Assembly (NCBI RefSeq): GCF_016863335.1 | Contig: NZ_BOOR01000050.1 | Coordinates: forward strand, 1-64,000 | Length of the DNA: 64,000 nt | Reading direction: 5' to 3' | Source of the DNA: Planotetraspora thailandica | GTDB taxonomy: Bacteria; Actinomycetota; Actinomycetes; Streptosporangiales; Streptosporangiaceae | In this document: positions 7,759 through 16,918 of the stretch, one piece after another | How the letters are laid out: every line of letters starts with the position of its first letter | Position numbering within the stretch: the first letter of the stretch is position 1 | Position numbers and translations under genes: made by a program | Notes under the pieces: model-generated | Database searches by the model: none | What the model saw: the letters and a program-made list of their open reading frames with translations, nothing else | What the model was told of the DNA's origin: nothing

Positions 7759-9626
7759 TCCGGATGAAGCTGGTGATCATCCGTCACTCCATGACGGGTG
7801 GTAAGGCCGCCTGGATGATCATCGGCGGCCTTTTCGGGATCGTCTTCGCGGTCGCCACGATCTGGTTGAGCCTGCTGGAGAGCATCCCCCTGGCCGTGAT
7901 GGCCGACCTGCTCGCCGCGGTCTACGTCATGTGGATGCTCGGGTGGATCGTCGGACCGGTCTGGGGCGGCTCCACGGTGCTGCGCGTCGACCACTTCGCG
8001 TTGCTGTCCGTACCGCAGCGCAAACTCGCCGTCGGACTGCTCTTCGCGGGCTTCGTCGCCATCACCACGGCCGTGACGTTCCTGGCGTTCGTGAGCCTGA
8101 TCGTCTACGGCGCTCGCCTCGGCATCGTGCCCGCGCTCGTCGCGGTGCCGGCCGTCTTCCTGCAGTTGGCCTTCGTCGTCCTGCTGTCGCGAGTCGCCAT
8201 GGTCGTTTTCGGTGTCGTGGCGAAGTCCCGGATCGGTGCCGCGTTCACCGGCGTACTCATCGCCGCGATGATGGTCCTCGCCCAGTCCGGCTGGATGATC
8301 GCAGTGGCGATCCAGGTCTCCGGCGTGCTCAACGACGGCTTCGGGGACGGCTTCTCCACCACGGTGCGGGCCATCCCGTCCGGGTGGGGTCTCGTCGCCG
8401 TCGAGTCGGCCGCCCGTGGTGACTGGGGATTGGCGCTCGCCGCACTCGCCGGGCTGGCCCTGCTCATCGTGTTGCTGTTGCTCGGCTGGAGCCACAGCCT
8501 CGGCACCCCGCGGCGAGCCCGAATCACCATCCGCGGCTCGCGCAACGCCGCCGTCTCCAGCAGGGGGTTGTTCGCCGGGCAGACCGGCACGGTCGTGCGT
8601 AAGGAACTGCGCACCTGGTGGCGTGACCCCCTGCGCACCCAGACGGTGTTCGTCCCATTGGTCTGGGCTCTGGGCACGACCCTGCTGCCACTCACCTTCG
8701 ACGAGAAGCTGCTGCTGCCCTGGGCCGCACCGGCACTCGCCGTCATGGCCGGCGCCGCCATGTGCAACATCTACGGCCTGGACGGCACCGCGCTGTGGAT
8801 GACCCTGCTCACCGGCAGCGAACGTGCGGACCTGCGCGGCAGGCAACTGGCCTACCTGCTCATCTTCGGCCCGATCACCCTCGTCATCGCGGTGGTCTTC
8901 ACCGCATGGAGCGGACTCGCCTACGCCTGGCCCTGGGTGCTGGCCCTGACTCCGGCGATGCTCGGCGGGCAGGCCGGCCTGGGCGCGCTCATCTCCGTGG
9001 TGGCGATCGCGCCCGGTCCCGACGCCCACAAGCGCCCCGACAATCCGCTGGAGCACGGCGACACGACCGGCCAGGCCAACCTCCTGTTCTGGGGCGGCCT
9101 GCTGACCGGGATCCCGCCGGCCACGTTCCTCACGCTCGGCACCGTCTACGACAACGCGTTCCTGCTGTGGACGGCCGTTCCGGTGGGTGTGGCCACGGGC
9201 GTCTTCCTCGCCTGGTGGCTCGGGCGGGTGGCGATCCGCAGCCTGCGGGTACGCGGCCCGGAGATGCTCTTCCTCATGCGCACCGGGCGCAACAGCAAGT
9301 CGATCAAGATCGAGATGCCGAAGCGTGACGCGTGGATCGCCCTCACCGGCTGGACGCTGGGCTCGATCGCGCTCTTCCCGCAGGGGATCGTACCGGTGAT
9401 CTTCCTGCTGGTCGGGCTCGACGTGAAGTCGTGGTTCCTGCCGCTCTACCTTGCCGGTCCCCTCCAGTGGCCGAGCGCCATCGTCATGGTCCTCCTCGGT
9501 TCCTACCTGTACTACATCGCCATAAAGCTGACCTTCGCCAAGAAACCATCATCCCCGCCTGACGACGGCAGCGGCGACTCCACCGTGCCCCCGCCCGGAC
9601 AGAGCCAAAAGCTCGAATCCGTCTGA
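7743..9626 (+). CDS. ABC-2 type transporter permease, about 12 membrane segments
   Basis: From the GTG at 7743 (GGGAGG upstream, inside the ATPase gene) the protein is 627 residues. Hydrophobic segments cluster in two halves, for example WMIIGGLFGIVFAVATIWL and FAGFVAITTAVTFLAFVSL in the first and the LLIVLLLLGW area and later segments in the second. A cytosolic loop near residue 285 (VVRKELRTWWRDPLRTQ) is the amphipathic coupling element common in ABC-2 exporters. The tail is Pro/Ser/Asp-rich and cytosolic. Length fits two fused permease halves serving the ATPase at 6958. Substrate is unknown; drug, peptide or lipid export are all possible. Confidence 0.85.
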   Translation: MAGVLIRMKLVIIRHSMTGGKAAWMIIGGLFGIVFAVATIWLSLLESIPLAVMADLLAAVYVMWMLGWIVGPVWGGSTVLRVDHFALLSVPQRKLAVGLLFAGFVAITTAVTFLAFVSLIVYGARLGIVPALVAVPAVFLQLAFVVLLSRVAMVVFGVVAKSRIGAAFTGVLIAAMMVLAQSGWMIAVAIQVSGVLNDGFGDGFSTTVRAIPSGWGLVAVESAARGDWGLALAALAGLALLIVLLLLGWSHSLGTPRRARITIRGSRNAAVSSRGLFAGQTGTVVRKELRTWWRDPLRTQTVFVPLVWALGTTLLPLTFDEKLLLPWAAPALAVMAGAAMCNIYGLDGTALWMTLLTGSERADLRGRQLAYLLIFGPITLVIAVVFTAWSGLAYAWPWVLALTPAMLGGQAGLGALISVVAIAPGPDAHKRPDNPLEHGDTTGQANLLFWGGLLTGIPPATFLTLGTVYDNAFLLWTAVPVGVATGVFLAWWLGRVAIRSLRVRGPEMLFLMRTGRNSKSIKIEMPKRDAWIALTGWTLGSIALFPQGIVPVIFLLVGLDVKSWFLPLYLAGPLQWPSAIVMVLLGSYLYYIAIKLTFAKKPSSPPDDGSGDSTVPPPGQSQKLESV

Positions 9627-9667
9627 ACACCAGCGGGCTTGTCGTTCGCTGCTCTGAAGCAGGCGAG

Positions 9668-10006
9668 TCAGTCGTCGAACTCGAAACCGTCCGCCTTGGC
9701 GGCTGCGACGAGCTGCCGCATGCGGTCGGCGTCTGTCGCGATGGTCGCCATCCGGGTGGCCAGCTCCTCCAGGGCGCTTCGGTCCGTTCCGTACGCGCAG
9801 AACATGCTGCCTTCGGGATCGTATGAGAACCGGCCTTCCAGGGCAGGGGCCTCGACGCTGACGAGCACTTGCGCGACGCCTTCCCAGAAATATCCGTTCG
9901 GCTCGTGACCGAGCTCCTCGATCACGTTGTCTACCTGCGTGGTTCCCGCGTCCAGCAACAGTGCGTACTTTCCCGGGGTCGACTCGATCAGCCTCAGTGG
10001 ATGCAT
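9668..10006 (-). CDS. Imm51-family immunity protein (orphan)
   Basis: The 112-residue cytosolic protein carries the Imm51 pattern: YALLLDAG, then VIEELGHEPNGYFWEGVAQVL, then DPEGSMFCAYGTDRSALEELA and a C-terminal helix ending GFEFDD. Imm51 proteins are predicted to neutralise toxins of polymorphic toxin systems. No toxin gene is next to it: the neighbours are the ABC permease and a GNAT gene. It may protect against toxins from kin strains or be a remnant. The ATG at 10006 was taken because conservation begins there; no strong ribosome site is visible, and the frame stays open upstream. Confidence 0.75.
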   Translation of the reverse strand: MHPLRLIESTPGKYALLLDAGTTQVDNVIEELGHEPNGYFWEGVAQVLVSVEAPALEGRFSYDPEGSMFCAYGTDRSALEELATRMATIATDADRMRQLVAAAKADGFEFDD

Positions 10007-10199
10007 CGGCGCATGGTGCCACTTTCGATCACGAGCTGCAAGGCGCGCTCGTCGGCCACGTACTCTTCTGCTGCGAGTCGCGCGCTCGCCAGGTCGGGCC
10101 TCCCAGTCGCCCGGCTCCGCCGGTGACAGGACGTCGACGTGGTGCCTGTCACTGGCTGCGCGAAACGTAGCCGAAACAAGGTCCCGGCAGCATGCCACT

Positions 10200-10661
10200 A
10201 TGCACCTGAGTATCGAGCGTGCCGACTTTACTGCCCCCAACCTTGGTGCGTTTCTTCGGGCGCATCTTGATGACCTCGCGCTCACAGCCCCTGCAGAGAG
10301 CCGACATGCACTGGATCTCAGTGGACTGCAGACACCAGACGTCCGCCTGTGGGTCGCCTCCGTCGGCCAAGAGATTGTGGGGACGGGCGCTCTCGCAGCA
10401 CTGGAGCCGGGGCATGAGGAACTCAAGAGCATGCGGACGGATCCGGAGCGACGAGGTCAGGGAATCGCTACCCGGATCCTCGAGCACCTCGTGCAGGATG
10501 CTCGAGGACGCTACATCCGCCGGATTTCCCTGGAGACCGGCAGCATGAAGTTCTTCGCCCCAGCGAGAGCGCTGTATGCCAAGGCAGGGTTCGTTCTCTG
10601 CTCTCCATTCGGCTCCTACACCGAAGACCCCAACAGCGTCTTCATGACGAAGAGCCTTTAG
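10200..10661 (+). CDS. GNAT-family N-acetyltransferase
   Basis: The 153-residue protein has the GNAT acetyl-CoA signature: MRTDPERRGQGIATRILEHL (R-G-Q-G-I-A pyrophosphate loop) near residue 85, followed by ISLETGS and FFAPARALYAKAGFVLCSPFG, motif B with the conserved tyrosine. It should transfer an acetyl group to a small amine or protein amino group. The start ATG is placed just before the conserved fold; no strong ribosome site is seen. It diverges from the Imm51 gene. Substrate unknown. Confidence 0.85.
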   Translation: MHLSIERADFTAPNLGAFLRAHLDDLALTAPAESRHALDLSGLQTPDVRLWVASVGQEIVGTGALAALEPGHEELKSMRTDPERRGQGIATRILEHLVQDARGRYIRRISLETGSMKFFAPARALYAKAGFVLCSPFGSYTEDPNSVFMTKSL

Positions 10662-10725
10662 CGCTCGCGCTTTTCTATACGCCCTGTCATGCCGCTGCGC
10701 GGATGCACACGTGAGGGCCTCTGCC

Positions 10726-11164
10726 ATGGCACCCGCGATCGCCGACCTTGGGCGATGGGAGACTCACGATCGGCGGACCAGGACCATCACACTGCACGAC
10801 TCGGATCGTACGCAGGCGTTCCTGCGGCTGCTTGACCGTGACGGCGGCACCGTGGGGCCTCTCATTCAATACCTGCACACCACCGTGGTCACCACGGACG
10901 AGACTGTGCTGGCCGGTATCGAGCGACGGCGGAACGGCCCGAAGCGATGTCGCCGCGCAGCGACGACGGCTGATCCGGTTCGTGGCGAAGGTGGGCGACG
11001 TCGTCATCGGGTCGGGCTCCGCGCCGGCGGGCGTGCCAGAACGGCACCCTTTCGGTTCGGTGCTCGGCAGATTGATGGACCTGCGCGGAATCTCGGTCAA
11101 GGAGATGGCCACACGGTGCGGCCGGTCGATGTCGACGATCAACATGAGCTCGGGTTTGGTCTGA
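10726..11164 (+). pseudogene. Probable frameshifted helix-turn-helix protein
   Basis: Two successive reading frames each look protein-like. The first, from 10726, reads LHDSDRTQAFLRLLDRDGG and VGPLIQYLHTTVVTTDETV. Near 10930-10945 it loses sense, while the next frame (+1) continues with VAAQRRRLIRFVAKVGDVV and a helix-turn-helix-like end, LRGISVKEMATRCGRSMSTI, stopping at 11164. Joining them would give a protein of about 145 residues. Either a single-base change broke the gene or these are unrelated open frames. No family was recognised. Confidence 0.35.
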
Positions 11165-11314
11165 CGGTCCATCGGTGCCCCCTTCAGGTCATATTCGGAC
11201 TACCTGTAACTAGGAACCGAAACCATCGACCCAGCTGAGGCGGGGGAGGTGATTGCACAGGATCTGCACATTTCACGAAGGAGTCCGTGCACAGCCGAGG
11301 CCTACGCTTTCGCC

Positions 11315-12004
11315 ATGGCTACCCCCCAGCAGCGTCGCGTCCTTGTGGTCGAGGACGACGAGACGATCGCGAGAGCCGTACAGATCCGGCTGGCCGCGGA
11401 AGGCTTCGACGTGCGCGTCGCGGGCGACGGGGAGGAGGCGCTGGCGGCCTACGCCAAGGTGGAACCCGACGTCGTGGTCCTCGACCGGCTGCTGCCCGGA
11501 CTGAACGGGCTGGAGGTCTGCCGCCGCATGCAGGCGGCGCGTCCGGTGCCGGTCCTCATGCTGACCGCGCTCGGTGAGGAGACCGACGTGCTCGTCGGGT
11601 TGGGCGTGGGCGCGGATGACTACATGACCAAGCCGTTCAGCATGCGAGAGCTGGTGGCCAGGATCGACGCACTGCTGCGCCGGGTCGAGCGGGCCAGCCA
11701 GCTCGCCCATGAGGACGCCGTGATCCGGGTGGGCGAGGTGGAGATCGACACGGCCGAGCGGCGGGTCTTCGTCAGGGGGGTTGAGGCGCAGCTGACCAGG
11801 ACCGAGTTCGACCTGCTCAGGCGGCTCGCTGAGCGGCCGGGTCAGGTGTTCGAGCGTGAGCGCTTGCTGTCCGACATCTGGGGGTTCGCAGAGGGGGCCG
11901 CGACGCGGACCGTGGACAGCCATGTCCGGGCGCTGCGGAGGAAGCTCGGCCCCGACGTCGTCCGTACCGTCCATGGCGTCGGCTACGCGCTCGTACGTCC
12001 GTGA
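11315..12004 (+). CDS. OmpR-family response regulator
   Basis: The 229-residue protein has a receiver domain (residues about 8-120) with acidic pocket Glu13/Asp14/Asp15, phospho-acceptor Asp57 in VVVLDRLLPGLNG and Lys106 in DDYMTKPF. The C-terminal winged helix (residues about 135-228) has LTRTEFDLLRRLAERPGQVF and TVDSHVRALRRKLG, typical of OmpR/PhoB. It partners the kinase that begins 26 bases downstream. The ATG at 11315 was chosen because the preceding in-frame codons show no conservation; the message may have a short leader since only a weak GAGG lies upstream. Confidence 0.93.
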   Translation: MATPQQRRVLVVEDDETIARAVQIRLAAEGFDVRVAGDGEEALAAYAKVEPDVVVLDRLLPGLNGLEVCRRMQAARPVPVLMLTALGEETDVLVGLGVGADDYMTKPFSMRELVARIDALLRRVERASQLAHEDAVIRVGEVEIDTAERRVFVRGVEAQLTRTEFDLLRRLAERPGQVFERERLLSDIWGFAEGAATRTVDSHVRALRRKLGPDVVRTVHGVGYALVRP

Positions 12005-12030
12005 TCGTCCGCTGGGATGGAGGTGGGGGC

Positions 12031-15000
12031 ATGCGGCCCCTCGATTTTCTCGGCCGGATCAAGGTGAAGCTCGGCATCGTGATCGTGCTCGCCGTGGTGA
12101 CGGCCTTTGTGGTCAACGAGGTTGGGATCAACGCCGGGCTTCCGCGCGGCGTACGCATCGCGATCGCCGCCGTACTCGCGCTGATCATGGTGCAGCTGCT
12201 CGCGATGGGGATGACCAAGCCGCTTCGGGAGATGGCCGCCGCCGCGCAGACGGTCGCCAAGGGCAGGTACGGCATGCGGGTGTCGGCGACCTCCCGGGAC
12301 GAGGTGGGCGAGCTCGCCAGGGCGTTCAACGCGATGGCCGCCGACCTCGGCGAGGTGGACAGGCAGCGGCGCGAACTGGTGGCCAACGTCAGCCACGAGC
12401 TGCGGACACCGATCACCGGGCTGCAGGCCGTGCTGGAGAACGTCGTCGACGGGGTGTCCGAGCCCGACATCGACACGCTCGGTACGGCGCTCGCCCAGAC
12501 GCAGCGGCTGGGCCGCCTGGTCGCCCAGTTGCTCGATCTCTCCCGGCTCGACTCAGGCGCCCGCCCGTTGGAGGCGGAGGTGTTCGACCTCAGGTCGTTG
12601 TGCCGGCAGGCCGTGAACGAGGTCGGCCTCGCGCGCGAAGGTGTGACGGTGGAGAGCGACGTGCCGCACGGAACGGCGGTCCTCGCCGATCCGGCGCTGC
12701 TCGCCCAGGTTCTGGCGAACCTGCTCGACAACGCCGTACGGCACAGCCCTCCCGGCGAGACGGTACGGCTCGAAGCGCGGTCGTCGGGGAGCGATCTGGA
12801 GATCAGCGTCATCGACCGCGGGCCCGGCATCCCGGACGCGGAGCGCACACGGATCTTCGAGCGGTTCTCCCGCCTGGACGCCGGCCGCGCGGCCGACGCG
12901 GGAGGCGCCGGGCTGGGCCTTGCGATCACCAGGGAGATCGTCGAGCTTCATGGCGGCTCGATCCGTGCGGCCGAGCCGGACTCCGATGTGGAGTCCGGCC
13001 GTGATTCCGGGGTGACTGATCCTCGGCTGCCTGATCCTTCGCCGTCCGAGGCACAGGTTTCCACTGCGCAGATTCCTGATGTGCGGCGCCGGGGCCGCGG
13101 CTGCCGCATGGTCGTCGTCCTTCCCGGGAGGTTCGTCGGCGCGCCTTCGGCGACACCGGAATCGGACGGAGAGAACAGGACGAAGGGAGCGCCTGGGCGA
13201 GGACCTGCGCCGGGTTCCGAGCCGAGGCCCGCACTGACGCCCGAGCCGAGGCCTGTGCCGACAGAGGGGCCGGCACAGGCACCCGGTGGGGGTCGCGCGG
13301 CAGCGGCCGTCGTCCGGACCGGTGTGACGGCGCGAGTGCTTACGGAGGAGCTTCAGACGACGGCCGTGATGGGGACGGCGGAACGGGATGCGACCGGTGC
13401 CACCGGTCGCGTGGGAGGGGCGATGGGAGATATGAGCGACGGGATGTCGGGGGCACCGGCGGGCGAGCTCAAGGGCAGGGTGAAGGGCGCCGAGGATCGT
13501 ACGGAGAAGAACGCGGACACGGTCGATACCGACGCGATTCCGACCGGTGCCAGTGCCGACGCTGCGTTCGGGACGGGGACCGGCCCCGCGGAGGCCCCCG
13601 GTGCGAGGACGCGTGGGCTGGCGCCGATCGAGCCGGGTGGTGGCGAGTCGGGTGCTGGCGAGTCGAAAGGTGCCAGGTCGGCAGGTGCCGAGCGGACAGA
13701 CGCGTCTGGGGGCGCTGAGCCCGCGGGTGCCGAGCTGAGAGACGCCAGGCTGAAAGATGCCGAGCCGGGGAGCGACGGGTCCGCGGGTCCTGCCGCGCCC
13801 GCGAAGGACGCGCGCCACTCGCCACCCGCGCATGAGTCACATCCGTACGACGGAGCCCCGTACCCGCCGTCCCGGCATGGGTCGCCCGCGTCTGGGGGCG
13901 CGTATTTGGGGCCACCACCACCCTCCTACGTGCCACCCCCCTTGTTCCCACGGCCGGAGCTACCCGACGCGCCACGATGGCTGCTCCTGGCCGCCGGCGC
14001 CGTCGGCCTCGTCGCCGCGCTGGCCCTGCCGTACGCGGCGACCGGGTTGGGACTGGTGATCACGGCGATCGCGTTGGGAGCGGGCGTCTTCCCGGCGCTC
14101 ATCGCCACGGGTCGCCAACGGATTACGCCGTGGACCGTGGCGTTCGGGATCATGGCCTACGCGTTGGTGTCGGTCGCCCTGTTCCGCGACGCGGACTGGC
14201 TCGTATGGCCGCTGTTGACGGCGGCGTTCTGCATCGCGGCGCTCGGCATCTCCGGTGCGGGGGCCGGCTGGCTCAGTGCGCTGAGAGGCGGGCTTTCGGT
14301 CGTCCTCGCGGTTTTTCCGTTGCCGTGGTTCCTGCAGGCGCCGACCAAGCGGCTGATCAGGCACAGGCGGGTGCTGCCGCTCCTGGTGAGCATCGGAATC
14401 ACCCTGGTGCTGCTCCTCGTCTTCGGCGTGCTGTTCGTCTCCGCCGACGCGGTCTTCTCCGCGTTCGCGAGCGAGGTGCTCCAGGCTCCCGACTGGGCGT
14501 CGAGTCTGCCGGTCCGGATCTTCCTGTTCATCGTGTTCGCGGTGGGCGCGGCCGCGGCCGTGCTGGTGGCACTCCGTCCGGTGGCCGAGCCGGCAGGCCC
14601 CGACCTGCGGATATCCGTCAGCCGGACAGTCTGGGTCATCCCCCTGGTAGGCCTTGACGTGTTGTTCGCGTCCTTTGTGGCCGTGCAGATCACCGTGTTG
14701 TTCGGCGGAAACCGCAGGGTGTTGTCCACGGCCGGGCTGACCTACGCCGAGTACGCCAGGTCGGGTTTCTTCGAGCTCGTGACCGTCAGCGTCTTCGTGC
14801 TCGGGATCGTCGGGGCCATGGTGGGCCTGTTCGGGCCGAAGGGCCGCAAGGACCAGCGACTGCTCGCCGTACTGCTGGGCCTGCTGTGCGCGTTCACGCT
14901 GGTCATCCTCGCCTCCGCGCTGCACCGCCTCGGTCTTTACACCGGCGCGTACGGCTGGACCCGCTTGCGGGCTTCGGTCGGGGCGACGATCTGGTGGCTC

Positions 15001-15411
15001 GCCGCCGTGTTCGTACTGGCTCTGATCGCGGGAGCGGTGTGGCTCTCGAACCGGGGTACGGCGTGGTTGCCGCGCACGCTCGTCATGGTCACCGGGATCT
15101 GCCTGCTGGCGTTCGCGGTGTGGAACCCCGATGTCCGGGTCGCGGAGACGCAGTTGACCGTCCGGGGTGTCTACCGCCTGGACCACGACTATCTGGGTGA
15201 TCTGGGGGCGGAGGCCGTACCGACTCTGGATCGTCTGCCCGAACCCATCCGTAGCTGCGTTCTCCGCGACGTGGTGTCCGTCAACCACCTGTCGCAGCCG
15301 GATCCCTGGAACGGGTGGAACCTGGCCAGAGAGCAGGCCCGTGACGTGCTCGCCAAACGACCGTTGTCGGCCGTCTCCTGCGCGGAGGGCGTACCGCGCA
15401 CCGTCGATTGA
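12031..15411 (+). CDS. Sensor histidine kinase fused through a long linker to a DUF4173-like membrane module
   Basis: This 1126-residue protein has three parts. Residues 1-320 are a kinase: two membrane segments (about 9-30 and 37-58) with almost no outer loop, a HAMP region, HisKA with His122 in NVSHELRTP, then N box (LANLLDNAVRH), G1 (DRGPGIP) and G2 (GGAGLGLAI). Residues about 330-640 are a low-complexity linker rich in Ala, Gly, Glu and Pro. Residues about 650-1040 hold roughly ten membrane segments and the rest a soluble tail with RGVYRLDHDYLGDLGAEAVP, as in DUF4173/DUF4153 proteins. The ATG at 12031 has GGAGG upstream; a GTG at 12001 would overlap the regulator stop. It is the partner of the regulator at 11315. 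Fusion of these two modules in one frame is unusual. Confidence 0.85.
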   Translation: MRPLDFLGRIKVKLGIVIVLAVVTAFVVNEVGINAGLPRGVRIAIAAVLALIMVQLLAMGMTKPLREMAAAAQTVAKGRYGMRVSATSRDEVGELARAFNAMAADLGEVDRQRRELVANVSHELRTPITGLQAVLENVVDGVSEPDIDTLGTALAQTQRLGRLVAQLLDLSRLDSGARPLEAEVFDLRSLCRQAVNEVGLAREGVTVESDVPHGTAVLADPALLAQVLANLLDNAVRHSPPGETVRLEARSSGSDLEISVIDRGPGIPDAERTRIFERFSRLDAGRAADAGGAGLGLAITREIVELHGGSIRAAEPDSDVESGRDSGVTDPRLPDPSPSEAQVSTAQIPDVRRRGRGCRMVVVLPGRFVGAPSATPESDGENRTKGAPGRGPAPGSEPRPALTPEPRPVPTEGPAQAPGGGRAAAAVVRTGVTARVLTEELQTTAVMGTAERDATGATGRVGGAMGDMSDGMSGAPAGELKGRVKGAEDRTEKNADTVDTDAIPTGASADAAFGTGTGPAEAPGARTRGLAPIEPGGGESGAGESKGARSAGAERTDASGGAEPAGAELRDARLKDAEPGSDGSAGPAAPAKDARHSPPAHESHPYDGAPYPPSRHGSPASGGAYLGPPPPSYVPPPLFPRPELPDAPRWLLLAAGAVGLVAALALPYAATGLGLVITAIALGAGVFPALIATGRQRITPWTVAFGIMAYALVSVALFRDADWLVWPLLTAAFCIAALGISGAGAGWLSALRGGLSVVLAVFPLPWFLQAPTKRLIRHRRVLPLLVSIGITLVLLLVFGVLFVSADAVFSAFASEVLQAPDWASSLPVRIFLFIVFAVGAAAAVLVALRPVAEPAGPDLRISVSRTVWVIPLVGLDVLFASFVAVQITVLFGGNRRVLSTAGLTYAEYARSGFFELVTVSVFVLGIVGAMVGLFGPKGRKDQRLLAVLLGLLCAFTLVILASALHRLGLYTGAYGWTRLRASVGATIWWLAAVFVLALIAGAVWLSNRGTAWLPRTLVMVTGICLLAFAVWNPDVRVAETQLTVRGVYRLDHDYLGDLGAEAVPTLDRLPEPIRSCVLRDVVSVNHLSQPDPWNGWNLAREQARDVLAKRPLSAVSCAEGVPRTVD

Positions 15412-15490
15412 GCGGCGGCCTTCGATGCGGCTTTTCCCCTCTTGAGCCTCTCCCGCCCGTTGGGCGACGCCCGGCTCACGCAGGCCAAAA

Positions 15491-16054
15491 TCATGAACCG
15501 AAGCTTGGCGGCCGATCGTTGAGGATCCGCTGGAACAGATAGGAGTCCTGCCATCTACCGTTGATGTGCAGGTACTTGGGCGCCGTCCCCCACTGTTCGA
15601 ATCCGTTCTTAACCAGTACGCGCTGCGAGGCGACGTTCGACGGGCTCGTACTTGCTTGGATCCGGTGCAGACCGAGTTCCTGGTCAGCAATCTGGCAAAG
15701 CGCTGCAACAGCCGCGCTTGCCAGGCCGCGTCCGACCTCGGCGGGCTCCACCCAGTACCCCAGATTTGCACTACAAGAAGGACCGAGCACGATCGTGTTG
15801 AGCGTTGCACACCCCAACACACGACCGTCTCGCAGCATCGCGCAGGCCAGTAGCCTGCCCTCCTTCATTTGCTGCACCATCTCGTCGAGCCGACTCTGCT
15901 GGCCGGCAAGCGTCCAGAACGAGTCAGGTCGCACCGGGTCGAAGGGATGCAGATGCTCACGACTGCGGATGTACGCGTCGAGCAGTGCACGTGCGTCGCC
16001 GACGTCCAGTGGACGCAGTAGGACGCCCCCCGGAAGCGAGGCGGAACCGATCAT
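15491..16054 (-). CDS. GNAT-family acetyltransferase (RimJ/RimL-like)
   Basis: The 187-residue protein begins LLRPLDVGDARALLDAYIRS and carries the RimJ/RimL pattern: LGCATLNTIV, NLGYWVEPAEVGRGLASAAV (acetyl-CoA loop) and LHRIQASTSPSNVASQRVLVKNGFEQWG in order, with the usual N-S-RVL-K-GF signature. It ends with YLFQRILN. Such enzymes acetylate protein N-termini or small amines. The ATG at 16054 starts just before the fold; the frame stays open upstream, but without family features. It is not in an operon with its neighbours. Confidence 0.87.
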   Translation of the reverse strand: MIGSASLPGGVLLRPLDVGDARALLDAYIRSREHLHPFDPVRPDSFWTLAGQQSRLDEMVQQMKEGRLLACAMLRDGRVLGCATLNTIVLGPSCSANLGYWVEPAEVGRGLASAAVAALCQIADQELGLHRIQASTSPSNVASQRVLVKNGFEQWGTAPKYLHINGRWQDSYLFQRILNDRPPSFGS

Positions 16055-16217
16055 CCTTACAGCGTAGTACGGCACCAACAGCGGGCAACATCTGCTCATG
16101 CCGCTGATCGGGCGGGAGCATGCACAGGTGCTCCGCTCTGCCGATGAGAGGAAAATTGCGCTGGGCCGTCGATGAAAGAATCCACGGACAAAGTGGGCCC
16201 GAAAGGAGGCATCAGCC

Positions 16218-16454
16218 ATGACCAAGATCTCTTCGGAGGAACGAACGGAACTAATACGCCTGGTCGACTTCCTCATGTCGGCTCAGGGCACCGAAAAAGA
16301 GCAGGATGAGGCGCTGCGTTCCCTGGAGTCACGCGTTCCGCACCCGAGGGTGTCCGACCTGATCTTCTGGCCACAGCACGAGGGGTTCGACCACGACCCG
16401 ACAGCCCAACAAGTGGTCGACGCGGCGCTCGCGTACCGCCCCATCGAACTCTGA
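16218..16454 (+). CDS. Colicin/pyocin immunity-like protein (Im9 fold), orphan
   Basis: This 78-residue cytosolic protein matches the small four-helix immunity proteins of nuclease colicins: ERTELIRLVDFLMSAQGTEK for helix 1, EQDEALRSLESRV for helix 2, HPRVSDLIFWP for the short helix 3 that contacts the toxin, and DPTAQQVVDAALAYRP for helix 4. In Im9 the corresponding SDLIYYP holds the key Asp and paired aromatic residues; here SDLIFWP keeps them (Asp47, Phe50, Trp51). AAAGGAGG precedes the ATG. No nuclease bacteriocin gene is adjacent, so it is an orphan immunity gene. Confidence 0.8.
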   Translation: MTKISSEERTELIRLVDFLMSAQGTEKEQDEALRSLESRVPHPRVSDLIFWPQHEGFDHDPTAQQVVDAALAYRPIEL

Positions 16455-16918
16455 CGGCGTGCCCGTCCCGTCACAGCGCATCCGCATCTGCCGCAGGGCG
16501 AGCGCGGCGCGGTACGCGAGGTTCCGTCACTGTGCGTCAGGATTTCCTGGCGTCGCTGGCAAGCGCCGAGGGCGCTGTCGTGCCGAAGAAGAGTGTGCCG
16601 AAGCCGCTCCGCCAATCACGGCTGGTGCGCTGGCCAAGAGCCTCGCCGGACGAGCCGATCGAGGTCATCGAGCAACTTCACCTCGCTGCGAGACAACTTC
16701 TCGCGCTCAGGCGTCGGCAGGCCGATGAGTACGTCCGGGAGCGGTTCGTCGCGTGGGACGTACACCATGGCACCGGAATATCTCGGACCGACGACGCACA
16801 TACTGATCTGCCGCCGTGCGCGCGACCGCGCGACGATGCCGCGGAGGACGCGGACGCTCGATCATGCTGCTGTTTCGATGCCCTCGCTGCTGTCGGTGCC
16901 GTCTGGCAGACTGCCGCC
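16455..16918. other. Stretch without a convincing gene
   Basis: Open frames on both strands lack ribosome sites and family motifs. The best candidate is a 61-codon frame on the minus strand at 16616-16801, whose product has a plausible helical end (LSRSEVKLLDDLDRLVRRG), but it has no recognisable relative. This looks like decayed DNA between the immunity gene and the VOC gene. Confidence 0.4.

Noticed and set aside
7407-9056. A 549-codon minus-strand frame opposite the ABC permease
   Set aside because: Composition is Gly/Asp/Glu/Gln/His-rich, as expected for the complement of membrane segments; no fold signature.
12553-13833. A 426-codon minus-strand frame opposite the kinase linker
   Set aside because: Rich in Arg/Pro/Thr repeats that are the complement of the Ala/Gly/Glu linker; no start signal or family features.
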